Shown here piece after piece: positions 1-6,493 of a stretch of 8,704 nucleotides of DNA; within the stretch, counting starts at the first letter, position 1; every line of letters starts with the position of its first letter. Source of the stretch: an uncultured Bacteroidota bacterium (lineage in GTDB: Bacteria > Bacteroidota > Bacteroidia > Chitinophagales > Chitinophagaceae); the NCBI GenBank assembly GCA_903825065.1, contig CAIJZG010000147.1, positions 1-8,704 on the forward strand, given 5' to 3'. A program made the position numbers and the translations under genes. The notes under the pieces are model-generated. The model made no database searches and was not told where the DNA came from. It saw only the letters and a program-made list of their open reading frames with translations.

Positions 1-447
1 AAAACCAACTCCAAAAGCTGCACCAATCATACCAAAATTCTGAGCCCTATTTTCGGGTGTACTAATATCTGCAATATAGGCTGAGGCTGTAGTGAAACTA
101 GCACCTGTGATTCCAGCAATAATTCTACCTACAAATAGCCACCAGATACTAGGGGCAAATGAAAGAAATAAATAATCAATCCCAAATCCAAAAAGCGAAA
201 ATAATAAAACAGGTCTGCGACCATATTTATCACTTAGATTACCAAGAATGGGCGCACAAATAAATTGCATAAAAGCATACGCAAATGTGAGCCACCCACC
301 ATATTCAGAAGCTACACTAATATCGTTACTACCTAATAACTGTTGAATCAGTTTAGGCATTACCGGAATAATTACCCCAAATCCAGTAACATCAATTAAT
401 AATGTAATAAAAATAAAACCAATTGCAGCCTTCCTATTTTGCGCCAT
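1..447 (-). CDS. TetA-like MFS drug/proton antiporter, N-terminal part (3' end outside window)
   Basis: This is a 149-codon N-terminal fragment of an inner-membrane exporter of the major facilitator superfamily, drug:H+ antiporter type. The reading frame is open to the window edge; a full protein would be about 400 residues. It starts at the ATG at 447, followed by a short basic N terminus (AQNRK) and the first membrane helix. Landmarks line up well with the tetracycline exporter TetA: an acidic residue in helix 1 (D19, in LIDVTGFG), the loop 2-3 motif A (GNLSDKYGRRP, residues 69-79), an acidic residue in helix 3 (D91, in GIDYLF) and the helix 4 arginine (R108, in GRIIAGITGA). These correspond to the D15, D84 and R101 regions of TetA(B). 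About four to five hydrophobic segments are visible. Many chromosomal Bacteroidota proteins of this type are not proven tetracycline pumps, so the substrate is unknown. It lies 104 nt downstream of the next minus-strand gene and could be co-transcribed with it; I saw no convincing separate promoter. Confidence 0.9.
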   Translation of the reverse strand, partial: MAQNRKAAIGFIFITLLIDVTGFGVIIPVMPKLIQQLLGSNDISVASEYGGWLTFAYAFMQFICAPILGNLSDKYGRRPVLLFSLFGFGIDYLFLSFAPSIWWLFVGRIIAGITGASFTTASAYIADISTPENRAQNFGMIGAAFGVGF

Positions 448-551
448 GTAAATATATTATAATTTGTAAAGGGACAAAGTTGCAGTAAATAAATGAATAT
501 CCTAAAGGGATGCAACGCATGACTAACTTAAATTCAGATTAAAAATTAATA

Positions 552-1616
552 TCAAGCGGAAATATCTTCCCTGGTTGTATTTGGAATTTCCATGACAAGA
601 TCTGCACCGTATACTGCAGCAGGTGTTTGATATCCAATCTCAAATTGGTCATTTAATACCCTCTGACAAATCATTAAACTGCTAATGGCTGTTAAAGTAT
701 ATCCTTCAGGGCAAACCATTCTTGCAGCCACTTTTTGACCAGATGCATTACTTACCTCACCCCAGATGAGACTCTTAGCTTTCTCGCGCATTTCATCAGA
801 TGGGCCAGCTGGCTTTTGTTTTATTTTATTCTTTACATAATCTTTTACAAAAGAGGTTCGCAAGATCCAGTTATACAATTTTTGCCATTTCAAATACTTA
901 AATGTTTTTGGAGAAGCAGCAGTATAGGTTTCAATATTGGGGATACCTGTTGTGAAATAAGCAGTGGAGACATCACCCCAGGGGATCGTCATCACAAACA
1001 TTTTTTTAACACCAAAGTCGAGCCACATCCCTTTCTTACCTAATGGCTGTTTAGTAATTTTACCATCGATTCTTGCAGCGCTTCCAGCACCTAATCCTTC
1101 GGCCATCGTCATTGATGTTCCATGGGAATACATGCCTCCAATAGATGCAAATGCTAATTTTAAATGATCCGCATCGGGTAATTTTTCTTTTAGATATTTC
1201 GCCATACAGTCTGTTGGAACAACATCAAATCCAACACCAGACATGATCATCAATCCAGCCGCTTTAGCTTTTTCATCAAATCGTTTAGCTTGTTCAAAAA
1301 CACTGATTTCACCAGTTATATCTAGATAATGGGTATTCGTTTTCAAGCAAGCTTCAATCATCAATCGAGAAGTAAATTGGAAAGGGCCAGCAGCATGCAG
1401 TACCAGTGGAACTTCTAACAATGAATTTTCAAGGCTTCGGGTATCTTTTAAACTAAAAATACGATAGTCTAAGTCTAGCTCTTTTGCTAATGCCACAATG
1501 GACTTTTTATTTCTACCGGCTAAAACCGGAACTAATCCATAAGAAGCAGCCAATCCAGCAATTAATCTGCCGGTATATCCGTTGGCTCCATATAATAAGA
1601 ATTTATTGTTTTCCAT
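552..1616 (-). CDS. Saccharopine dehydrogenase-like NAD(P)-binding oxidoreductase
   Basis: This 354-residue soluble protein belongs to the saccharopine dehydrogenase / trans-acting enoyl reductase superfamily. An N-terminal Rossmann fold is clear: dinucleotide-binding GANGYTG at residues 10-16, AGRN at 33-36 (end of the second strand, where an arginine often contacts an NADP phosphate), AAGPF at 75-79, HYLDITGE at 96-103 and GFDVVPTD at 129-136. All are typical of this family. The C-terminal half is the less conserved catalytic and dimerisation part. I chose the ATG at 1616, which places the Rossmann glycines about ten residues in, as is usual. A TTG six codons upstream (1634) would only add LVHFN and has no ribosome-binding site. 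Relatives include mycobacterial trans-acting enoyl reductases, but the substrate cannot be read from sequence, and there is no lysine-catabolism or lipid-synthesis neighbour. True saccharopine dehydrogenase activity is unlikely to be safe to assume. It lies just after the terminator of the DUF4382 gene, so it probably has its own promoter, which I could not identify. Confidence 0.88.
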   Translation of the reverse strand: MENNKFLLYGANGYTGRLIAGLAASYGLVPVLAGRNKKSIVALAKELDLDYRIFSLKDTRSLENSLLEVPLVLHAAGPFQFTSRLMIEACLKTNTHYLDITGEISVFEQAKRFDEKAKAAGLMIMSGVGFDVVPTDCMAKYLKEKLPDADHLKLAFASIGGMYSHGTSMTMAEGLGAGSAARIDGKITKQPLGKKGMWLDFGVKKMFVMTIPWGDVSTAYFTTGIPNIETYTAASPKTFKYLKWQKLYNWILRTSFVKDYVKNKIKQKPAGPSDEMREKAKSLIWGEVSNASGQKVAARMVCPEGYTLTAISSLMICQRVLNDQFEIGYQTPAAVYGADLVMEIPNTTREDISA

Positions 1617-1660
1617 ATTGAAATGTACTAACAATGGTTGGCATTATAAAGTTCAAGTAT

Positions 1661-1693
1661 AAAAAAAGGGGGAAGTATTGATACTTCCCCCTT
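1661..1693 (-). terminator. Intrinsic terminator of the DUF4382 lipoprotein gene
   Basis: A perfect inverted repeat pairs 1666-1678 with 1681-1693. Its core is GGGGGAAGTA against TACTTCCCCC, closing on a tight loop (TTGA, or TG if the last A-T pair forms). Read on the minus strand the stem is followed at once by a run of seven to eight T residues, the textbook intrinsic-terminator layout. It begins 22 nt after the stop codon of the gene at 1716-2597. On the plus strand the right arm is followed by CGTTAAAA, not a T tract, so it should act in one direction only. It separates the lipoprotein gene from the oxidoreductase gene. Confidence 0.93.
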
Positions 1694-1715
1694 CGTTAAA
1701 ATGAATCTTAAAATA

Positions 1716-2597
1716 TTATTTATGCAGTGTGATAACTCCTAAAGAAGTTTGTTTTGGCGCTGCAACAATTACATTATTGATAGTGGTATCTAAGTAAGGT
1801 CTTGTTGAATTAACGAATACACTATAGGTTCCGTCTTTCAAACCGCGAACCGCAAAGTTTCCATTTGGACTTGGTAATGCATAAGCTGTATCTGTAGAAT
1901 TGTAGATAGTTAAAACTGCTTGTGCATCTCTTTGTGGAGTAATCTGTCCTACAATACTTGCAGTTGCTTTTATAGTGAAGAAGTGAAATACAGGGCGTAA
2001 GTAGAACGAGCCATTTCTAGTTTGAACGATCGAACGTGCTACATCAAAGTCTAGCCATAAACGACTTCTACCAGGAAGGAACTCATCGTATTCATCACCT
2101 CTGGTGGTAATTAATACATAATTAGGTGCACCAGCTGGAATTGTAATAGGATAGTGTACACTATTCTTCACTAAGGTATTGTTAGTGCCAATTGTGATTT
2201 TAATCATTCGAATGGCGCCTTTAGGAAAAGTTGAAGCCGCAATAAGAGAATCAACGCCATTTCTTAATTGTAACAGATCATAAATACCTGCTTTAACCCC
2301 TAAATCAACCCATATAAAGGAAGTATCTTTAATATGCTCATCAGCCCCTCTTCTATTCCAATCGCAGCTATCATGAACACGGGTATTAGTAGAGGTATCT
2401 ACAAATACTTTGATAGATTGGATATCAATTAGAACGGAGTCAAAAAGCCCTGGGCCATCAGTAAGATAAAGTGCTAATGATTGTTGACCAGCAGGCTGAA
2501 CAGCTGATGAACTTCGGTTACATGAGGTTGCAACAATTGCAAATACAAATGCCAACATCGCGGCAAAAGATAGGATGTTTCTAGTTTTCATTTTCAT
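1716..2597 (-). CDS. DUF4382 domain lipoprotein with C-terminal carboxypeptidase-regulatory-like domain
   Basis: This is a 293-residue predicted lipoprotein of unknown function. A lysine/arginine-containing N terminus and hydrophobic stretch run into a lipobox-like VATSC, so C26 would be lipidated after signal peptidase II cleavage. The residues after the cysteine (NRSSS) lack the acidic export signal described for surface lipoproteins of some Bacteroidota, so a periplasm-facing location is possible but not shown. Residues about 40-205 match DUF4382 in character: an opening beta strand with LALYLTDGP (41-49), then DIQSIKVFVD and later LDFDVARSIV (182-191). Residues about 212-290 look like a small beta-sandwich of the carboxypeptidase-regulatory-like type, with NGNFAVRGLKDGTYSV as the typical strand-turn pattern. 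The ATG at 2597 is preferred because it starts a normal signal peptide. ATG codons at 2624 (nine extra residues, none hydrophobic) and 2591 are alternatives. It is monocistronic, with its own terminator, and is divergent from the NIPSNAP gene. Confidence 0.85.
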   Translation of the reverse strand: MKMKTRNILSFAAMLAFVFAIVATSCNRSSSAVQPAGQQSLALYLTDGPGLFDSVLIDIQSIKVFVDTSTNTRVHDSCDWNRRGADEHIKDTSFIWVDLGVKAGIYDLLQLRNGVDSLIAASTFPKGAIRMIKITIGTNNTLVKNSVHYPITIPAGAPNYVLITTRGDEYDEFLPGRSRLWLDFDVARSIVQTRNGSFYLRPVFHFFTIKATASIVGQITPQRDAQAVLTIYNSTDTAYALPSPNGNFAVRGLKDGTYSVFVNSTRPYLDTTINNVIVAAPKQTSLGVITLHK

Positions 2598-2838
2598 AAT
2601 TGGTTTAGCGTATAATTGGGACATGTATTAAAATTTATTGAACAATACTTTATAGATGCAATCATTGTACCAAATGTTTACTAAAGGATTGTTAAAGCAT
2701 TTAATTCTTTTTTTATAACATTTTCATCAATTACAAAGACCCTGCCAAAAGAAGAAACGCAGCCTGGGCTTTCCAAAAAAAATCTGCTAACTTCAATTAA
2801 CAAATCATTAAAAAACGATTTTTAACAATTACAGCTTT
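2598..2838. other. Divergent intergenic region between the DUF4382 and NIPSNAP genes
   Basis: This AT-rich gap of about 240 bases must hold promoters for both flanking divergent genes. I looked for the Bacteroidota housekeeping pattern (TTTG or TTG near -33 and TAnnTTTG near -7) and found only partial matches. The best for the minus-strand gene is a TTTG around 2671-2674 with a 4-of-6 match (TATTGTTC) 23 bases further on. For the plus-strand gene nothing stands out. No reading frame of useful length, no riboswitch-like structure and no strong repeat was seen. Confidence 0.4.
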
Positions 2839-3618
2839 ATGAAAAGAACCCTCCCCCTTTTATGTTTTATGTTTTTGGCAACTTGTACCTGGGCATTGAA
2901 CAACAAGCCAAAACAGATTTATTATCAAATTATCGTGTATCATTTAAAAGATAATGCGCAAATTCAATCAACAGATCAATACCTTAAAAACGCTTATCTC
3001 CCTTCCTTACATAAAGCAGGAATAACAAAAATTGGGGTTTTTAAACCGATCACGAATGATACAGTTACCGATAAACGTATTTATGTGCTCATTCCTATGA
3101 AATCAATTGATCAAGTAGAAAAATTGGATGAAGCAATTTGGAAAGATGCAGATCATGAAAAAAATGGAGCTGCTTACCTGAATACTCCTTTTAACCAACC
3201 AGCATTTCAAAGAAAGGAAACAATGCTTGTAAAAGCGTTTGAGGGTATGCCAGATTTTGCTGTTCCAAATTTAACAGGCACTGTTGCAGAGAAAATTTAT
3301 GAGTTCAGATCTTATGAAGGATCTTCTGAAAAATTGTATAGAAGCAAAGTAGACATGTTTAATGCTGGACAAGAAATTCAATTATTTGAACGTCTCCAAT
3401 TTAACGCATTGTTTTACGGGTCTGTTTTGGTTGGCGCCCAAATGCCAAACCTGGTTTATATGACAAGCTTTAATAGCCAGGCTGAGCGCGATGCTAAATG
3501 GAAAGTATTTTCATCAGACCCTGTTTGGAAAGATATTTCAACTAGACCAAAGTATCTGAATACTGTTTCACATGCAGATATTATACTTACGCACGCAACT
3601 GATTATTCAGATTTTTAA
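2839..3618 (+). CDS. Exported NIPSNAP family protein
   Basis: This is a 259-residue predicted exported protein of unknown function. The N terminus (MKRT followed by a hydrophobic stretch to about residue 19) is a signal peptide. TWA before LN (17-19) gives a possible signal peptidase I site, while LATC ending at C16 is a poor lipobox, so soluble periplasmic or secreted is slightly favoured. Residues about 152-252 match the NIPSNAP domain, a dimeric alpha/beta-barrel (ferredoxin-like) fold: IYEFRSYEG at the start, then a helix, FYGSVLVG, LVYMTSF and the helix ERDAKWKVFSSDPVWKD. Residues about 26-130 appear to be a diverged first copy of the same fold (IYYQIIVYHLKDN, then KAGITKIGVFKP, RIYVLIPMKS), so the protein is probably a two-domain pseudo-dimer. 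Related folds include monooxygenases, but no catalytic residues can be assigned. The ATG at 2839 gives a normal signal peptide; no Shine-Dalgarno is seen. It converges with clpB and shares its terminator. Confidence 0.87.
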   Translation: MKRTLPLLCFMFLATCTWALNNKPKQIYYQIIVYHLKDNAQIQSTDQYLKNAYLPSLHKAGITKIGVFKPITNDTVTDKRIYVLIPMKSIDQVEKLDEAIWKDADHEKNGAAYLNTPFNQPAFQRKETMLVKAFEGMPDFAVPNLTGTVAEKIYEFRSYEGSSEKLYRSKVDMFNAGQEIQLFERLQFNALFYGSVLVGAQMPNLVYMTSFNSQAERDAKWKVFSSDPVWKDISTRPKYLNTVSHADIILTHATDYSDF

Positions 3619-3634
3619 TTTATTATAATAGATT

Positions 3635-3674
3635 AAAAAAAGAAGCATTCTGTGTAGAATGCTTCTTTTTTTTT
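3635..3674. terminator. Bidirectional intrinsic terminator between the NIPSNAP gene and clpB
   Basis: A perfect 17-bp stem pairs 3635-3651 with 3656-3672 around a GTGT loop. The core is GAAGCATTCT against AGAATGCTTC. The outer part of the stem is A residues on the left and T residues on the right, so each strand, read in its own direction, ends the hairpin in a T run (nine T at 3666-3674 on plus; seven on minus). It sits 16 nt after the NIPSNAP stop and about 70 nt after the clpB stop, where two convergent transcripts would meet. Confidence 0.93.
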
Positions 3675-3743
3675 GAAATTACCTCTATGAAATTTTACGA
3701 TTTTGCTAATAATAAGAAAGTTTTTCAAGATTGTTTTTATTTA

Positions 3744-6350
3744 TCATTCTTCATTCCTGAATACCACCACAGCATCAAATACATCCACTAATACACTTTT
3801 AGTTTTATCTATTTGACCAGAAAGTATTTTCTTACTCAAGTCATTTACAATCATTTTCTGAATTAATCTTTTTAAAGGCCTAGCCCCAAATTGTGGATCA
3901 TAGCCTTGTTCAGCAAGGAACTCAAGCAAATAATCACTGTATTTTAATTGTATGCCATTTTCAGCAACAAGTTTACGTAACGCTTCTAACTGAATTTTTA
4001 CGATTCCCTGAATCTGCTTTTTCAACAAAGGCTGGAACATAATTATTTCATCTACCCTATTCAAAAACTCTGGTCGTACTGTCTGGCGCAATAGCGTCAT
4101 CACATCCAATTTAGTTTTTTCAATTATCTCGTCCACATTATTTTCATCGATATCTTCAAATGCCTCTTGAATGATTGAGCTTCCGATATTGCTAGTCATG
4201 ATAATAATGGTATTCTTAAAATTCACCATCCTACCCTTATTATCAGTCAATCTTCCATCATCCAAAACCTGCAACAAAATATTCCATACATCTGGATGTG
4301 CTTTTTCAATTTCATCCAATAAAACTACACTATATGGTTTTCGACGGACTGCTTCTGTAAGCTGTCCTCCCTCATCATAACCCACGTATCCCGGAGGTGC
4401 ACCTACCAATCGAGAAACAGTGTGCTTCTCCTGATATTCACTCATATCAATCCTGGTCATCATCGATTCATCATCAAACAAATATTCTGCTAAAGCTTTT
4501 GCTAACTCTGTTTTACCAACGCCTGTAGTACCAAGAAAAATAAATGAACCGATAGGTTTTTTGGGATCTTGTAAACCAGCTCGGCTCCTTCTAATGGCAT
4601 CTGCTACTGCTGTAATAGCCTCTTCCTGACCAACAACTCTATTATGCAGTTCATATTCTAAGTGCAATAACTTTTCACGCTCACTTTGCAACATTTTTGA
4701 TACTGGTATACCCGTAGCTTTTGCCACATTATCTGCAATATCTTCTGCGTCTACCTCTTCCTTCATCAATCTTTTGCTATGGGCACTTAAGGTATTCAAT
4801 TGCTTAGTAGCTTCTTCTATCAGCAATTCCTCCTCTTTTACTTTGCCATATCTTATTTCTGCAACTTTACCATAATCACCATTTCTTTCAGCTTGTTCAG
4901 CCTCCAATTTTAGTTTTTCAATATTGGCTTTTGTATTTTGAATTCTCTCTACGATTTCTTTTTCCTCACGCCATTTTGCTTTTAGTGTATCTCTTTCAAC
5001 ACTAAGATTACTGATCTCGATATTCAGATCTTTCAATAAAGATTCATCTTTCTCGCGCTTAATAGCTTCCCTTTCGATTTCAAGTTGACGGATTTGTCTT
5101 TCTAATTTATCAAGCTCTTCTGGCATTGAATTCATTTCAAGACGCAATTTTGCAGCACTCTCATCAATCAAATCGATTGCCTTATCTGGGAGAAATCGAT
5201 CAGTGATATATCTACTGGATAATTCTACTGCAGCAATAATTGCTTCATCTTTAATACGAACATGATGATGTGTTTCATAACGATCTTTTAATCCTCTTAA
5301 AATTGAAATAGCATCTTCCTGACTAGGCTCATCAATCATTACTTTCTGAAAACGACGTTCTAATGCCTTATCTTTTTCAAAATATTTCTGATATTCATTT
5401 AATGTAGTAGCACCGATGGCTCTTAATTCGCCACGAGCTAAAGCAGGTTTTAAAATATTGGCAGCGTCCATGGCACCTTCTCCTCCGCCTGCGCCAATTA
5501 AAGTATGAATTTCATCAATAAATAAAATAATCTCACCATCACTTCCAGCAACTTCTTTTACAACTCCTTTTAATCGTTCTTCAAACTCCCCCTTATATTT
5601 TGCACCCGCAATTAACTGACCCATATCCAATGCAAAAATAGTTTTTGATTTTAAGTTATCCGGCACATCACCATTAATGATACGCATGGCTAATCCCTCT
5701 ACAATGGCAGTTTTACCAACACCTGGTTCACCTACTAATATGGGATTGTTTTTACTTCTACGAGTAAGTATATGGAGTGTACGCCTAATTTCTTCGTCAC
5801 GGCCAATTACGGGATCCAGCTTACCAAGTCGTGCCATATCATTTAAATTCTTGGCGAACTTGTTCAGATTATTCATTTGAGTTTCCTGTGTTTGAGACGT
5901 GATAGAATCACCCTTTCTTAAATCCTTAATTGCAGTTATCAATCCCTTTTCTGTTAATCCAGCTGCTTTCAATGTTTTAGACGCATCATCATTCACTTGT
6001 ACTAAGCCTAGCAGTAAGTGTTCCTGACTAATAAATTCATCATTAAATTCTTTTAAAACTTTATTAGCCTGCAACATAACATTGCCTAAATCACGGCTAA
6101 TGTTTTGCGCAGCTTCCGTTCCTTCACTAACTTTTGGAAGTTTGGCAATGGCCTCATCCATTTTTGATTCCACAAAAGAGATATTCACATTATTTCTTTT
6201 GAGCAAAAAGCCAACAGAACTATCTGTATCAGCCAAAAGTACTTTCAACAAATGGTTTGTTTCCAAATTTGGATTGCCATTATTAAAAGCCAATTGTTGG
6301 GCCTTTTGTATTGTTTCTTGTGCCTTGATGGTGTAATTACTAAGATTCAT
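3744..6350 (-). CDS. clpB: ATP-dependent protein disaggregase ClpB (Hsp100)
   Basis: ClpB is a cytoplasmic hexameric AAA+ machine that threads aggregated proteins through its pore and works with DnaK, DnaJ and GrpE. At 868 residues it is full length (E. coli ClpB 857). Domain order is complete: Clp N-terminal domain (about 1-145) and first AAA+ module with Walker A GEPGVGKT (207-214), pore loop KYKG (251-254), Walker B ILFIDE (275-280) and arginine fingers in ERRF (331-334). A long charged coiled-coil M domain (about 400-530) follows. The second AAA+ module has Walker A GTTGVGKT (607-614), pore loop GYVG (654-657), Walker B VVLLDE (675-680), arginine finger in FLNR (762-765) and sensor 2 GARP (822-825). 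The M domain and the lack of an IGF/IGL-type ClpP-docking loop distinguish it from ClpA, ClpC and ClpX. The start at 6350 is fixed by a strong Shine-Dalgarno sequence 7 nt upstream. It is transcribed alone, ending at the bidirectional terminator. An 8-8-8 dyad in the upstream gap could be an operator. Confidence 0.98.
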   Translation of the reverse strand: MNLSNYTIKAQETIQKAQQLAFNNGNPNLETNHLLKVLLADTDSSVGFLLKRNNVNISFVESKMDEAIAKLPKVSEGTEAAQNISRDLGNVMLQANKVLKEFNDEFISQEHLLLGLVQVNDDASKTLKAAGLTEKGLITAIKDLRKGDSITSQTQETQMNNLNKFAKNLNDMARLGKLDPVIGRDEEIRRTLHILTRRSKNNPILVGEPGVGKTAIVEGLAMRIINGDVPDNLKSKTIFALDMGQLIAGAKYKGEFEERLKGVVKEVAGSDGEIILFIDEIHTLIGAGGGEGAMDAANILKPALARGELRAIGATTLNEYQKYFEKDKALERRFQKVMIDEPSQEDAISILRGLKDRYETHHHVRIKDEAIIAAVELSSRYITDRFLPDKAIDLIDESAAKLRLEMNSMPEELDKLERQIRQLEIEREAIKREKDESLLKDLNIEISNLSVERDTLKAKWREEKEIVERIQNTKANIEKLKLEAEQAERNGDYGKVAEIRYGKVKEEELLIEEATKQLNTLSAHSKRLMKEEVDAEDIADNVAKATGIPVSKMLQSEREKLLHLEYELHNRVVGQEEAITAVADAIRRSRAGLQDPKKPIGSFIFLGTTGVGKTELAKALAEYLFDDESMMTRIDMSEYQEKHTVSRLVGAPPGYVGYDEGGQLTEAVRRKPYSVVLLDEIEKAHPDVWNILLQVLDDGRLTDNKGRMVNFKNTIIIMTSNIGSSIIQEAFEDIDENNVDEIIEKTKLDVMTLLRQTVRPEFLNRVDEIIMFQPLLKKQIQGIVKIQLEALRKLVAENGIQLKYSDYLLEFLAEQGYDPQFGARPLKRLIQKMIVNDLSKKILSGQIDKTKSVLVDVFDAVVVFRNEE

Positions 6351-6357
6351 ATATTGT

Positions 6358-6364
6358 CCTCCTT
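6358..6364 (-). promoter_or_regulatory. Strong Shine-Dalgarno sequence of clpB
   Basis: Read on the minus strand the leader contains AAGGAGG followed by seven bases (ACAATAT) and the clpB ATG. This is a near-perfect match to the 16S rRNA anti-Shine-Dalgarno at optimal spacing. It stands out because none of the other starts in this window has a recognisable one, as expected in Bacteroidota, where translation initiation mostly does not use this pairing. It also settles the clpB start codon. Confidence 0.85.
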
Positions 6365-6431
6365 GTTCAATTAAGAACTGCTTAACGAATGAATGTTTAA
6401 CTTCCCATTTGATTTAAATAGGATGCTATAT

Positions 6432-6455
6432 ATTAGAATCAAAAATCATTCTAAT
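6432..6455. promoter_or_regulatory. Perfect inverted repeat (8-8-8) in the clpB / serine hydrolase divergent gap
   Basis: ATTAGAAT (6432-6439) is repeated as its exact reverse complement ATTCTAAT (6448-6455) with eight bases between. It lies 82 bases upstream of the clpB ATG and 39 bases upstream of the opposite gene's ATG, where an operator for either gene would be expected. The geometry is that of a dimeric repressor site; the TTAG...CTAA ends recall the CIRCE element bound by HrcA (TTAGCACTC, nine bases, GAGTGCTAA), but the inner bases differ, so I do not call it CIRCE. It is not followed by a T tract on either strand, so it is not a terminator. An unrelated protein site, an RNA hairpin in the clpB leader, or chance in AT-rich DNA are all possible. 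Confidence 0.4.
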
Positions 6456-6493
6456 GCCTTGTAAATAGTCGAGGCTAAATAAAATCGGAAATT

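Noticed and set aside
1..447. Reading the TetA-like exporter as a tetracycline resistance gene
   Set aside because: Family motifs are shared by many chromosomal exporters with other or unknown substrates, and no repressor or mobile element is adjacent.
448..480. TTTG, 18 bases, TATATTTA upstream of the MFS gene, resembling a Bacteroidota promoter
   Set aside because: The -7-like element ends only two bases before the ATG, so transcription would start inside the coding sequence; it lies in a very AT-rich stretch.
735..1167. Plus-strand open frames of 102 and 67 codons opposite the oxidoreductase gene
   Set aside because: They lie entirely antisense to a well-supported gene, have no recognisable motif and no ribosome-binding site.
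2808..2825. Inverted repeat TTAAAAA, four bases, TTTTTAA just upstream of the NIPSNAP gene
   Set aside because: Both arms contain only A and T in AT-rich DNA; such short dyads are expected by chance and would form a very weak hairpin.
4509..4532. Second Walker A of ClpB reads GTTGVGKT rather than GPTGVGKT
   Set aside because: The glycine and lysine/threonine core is intact, and I recall the same substitution in other Bacteroidota ClpB proteins, so it is a lineage variant and not a defect.
4171..6336. Three plus-strand open frames of 67-84 codons inside clpB
   Set aside because: They are antisense shadows of a strongly conserved coding sequence, with compositions expected from reading clpB backwards.
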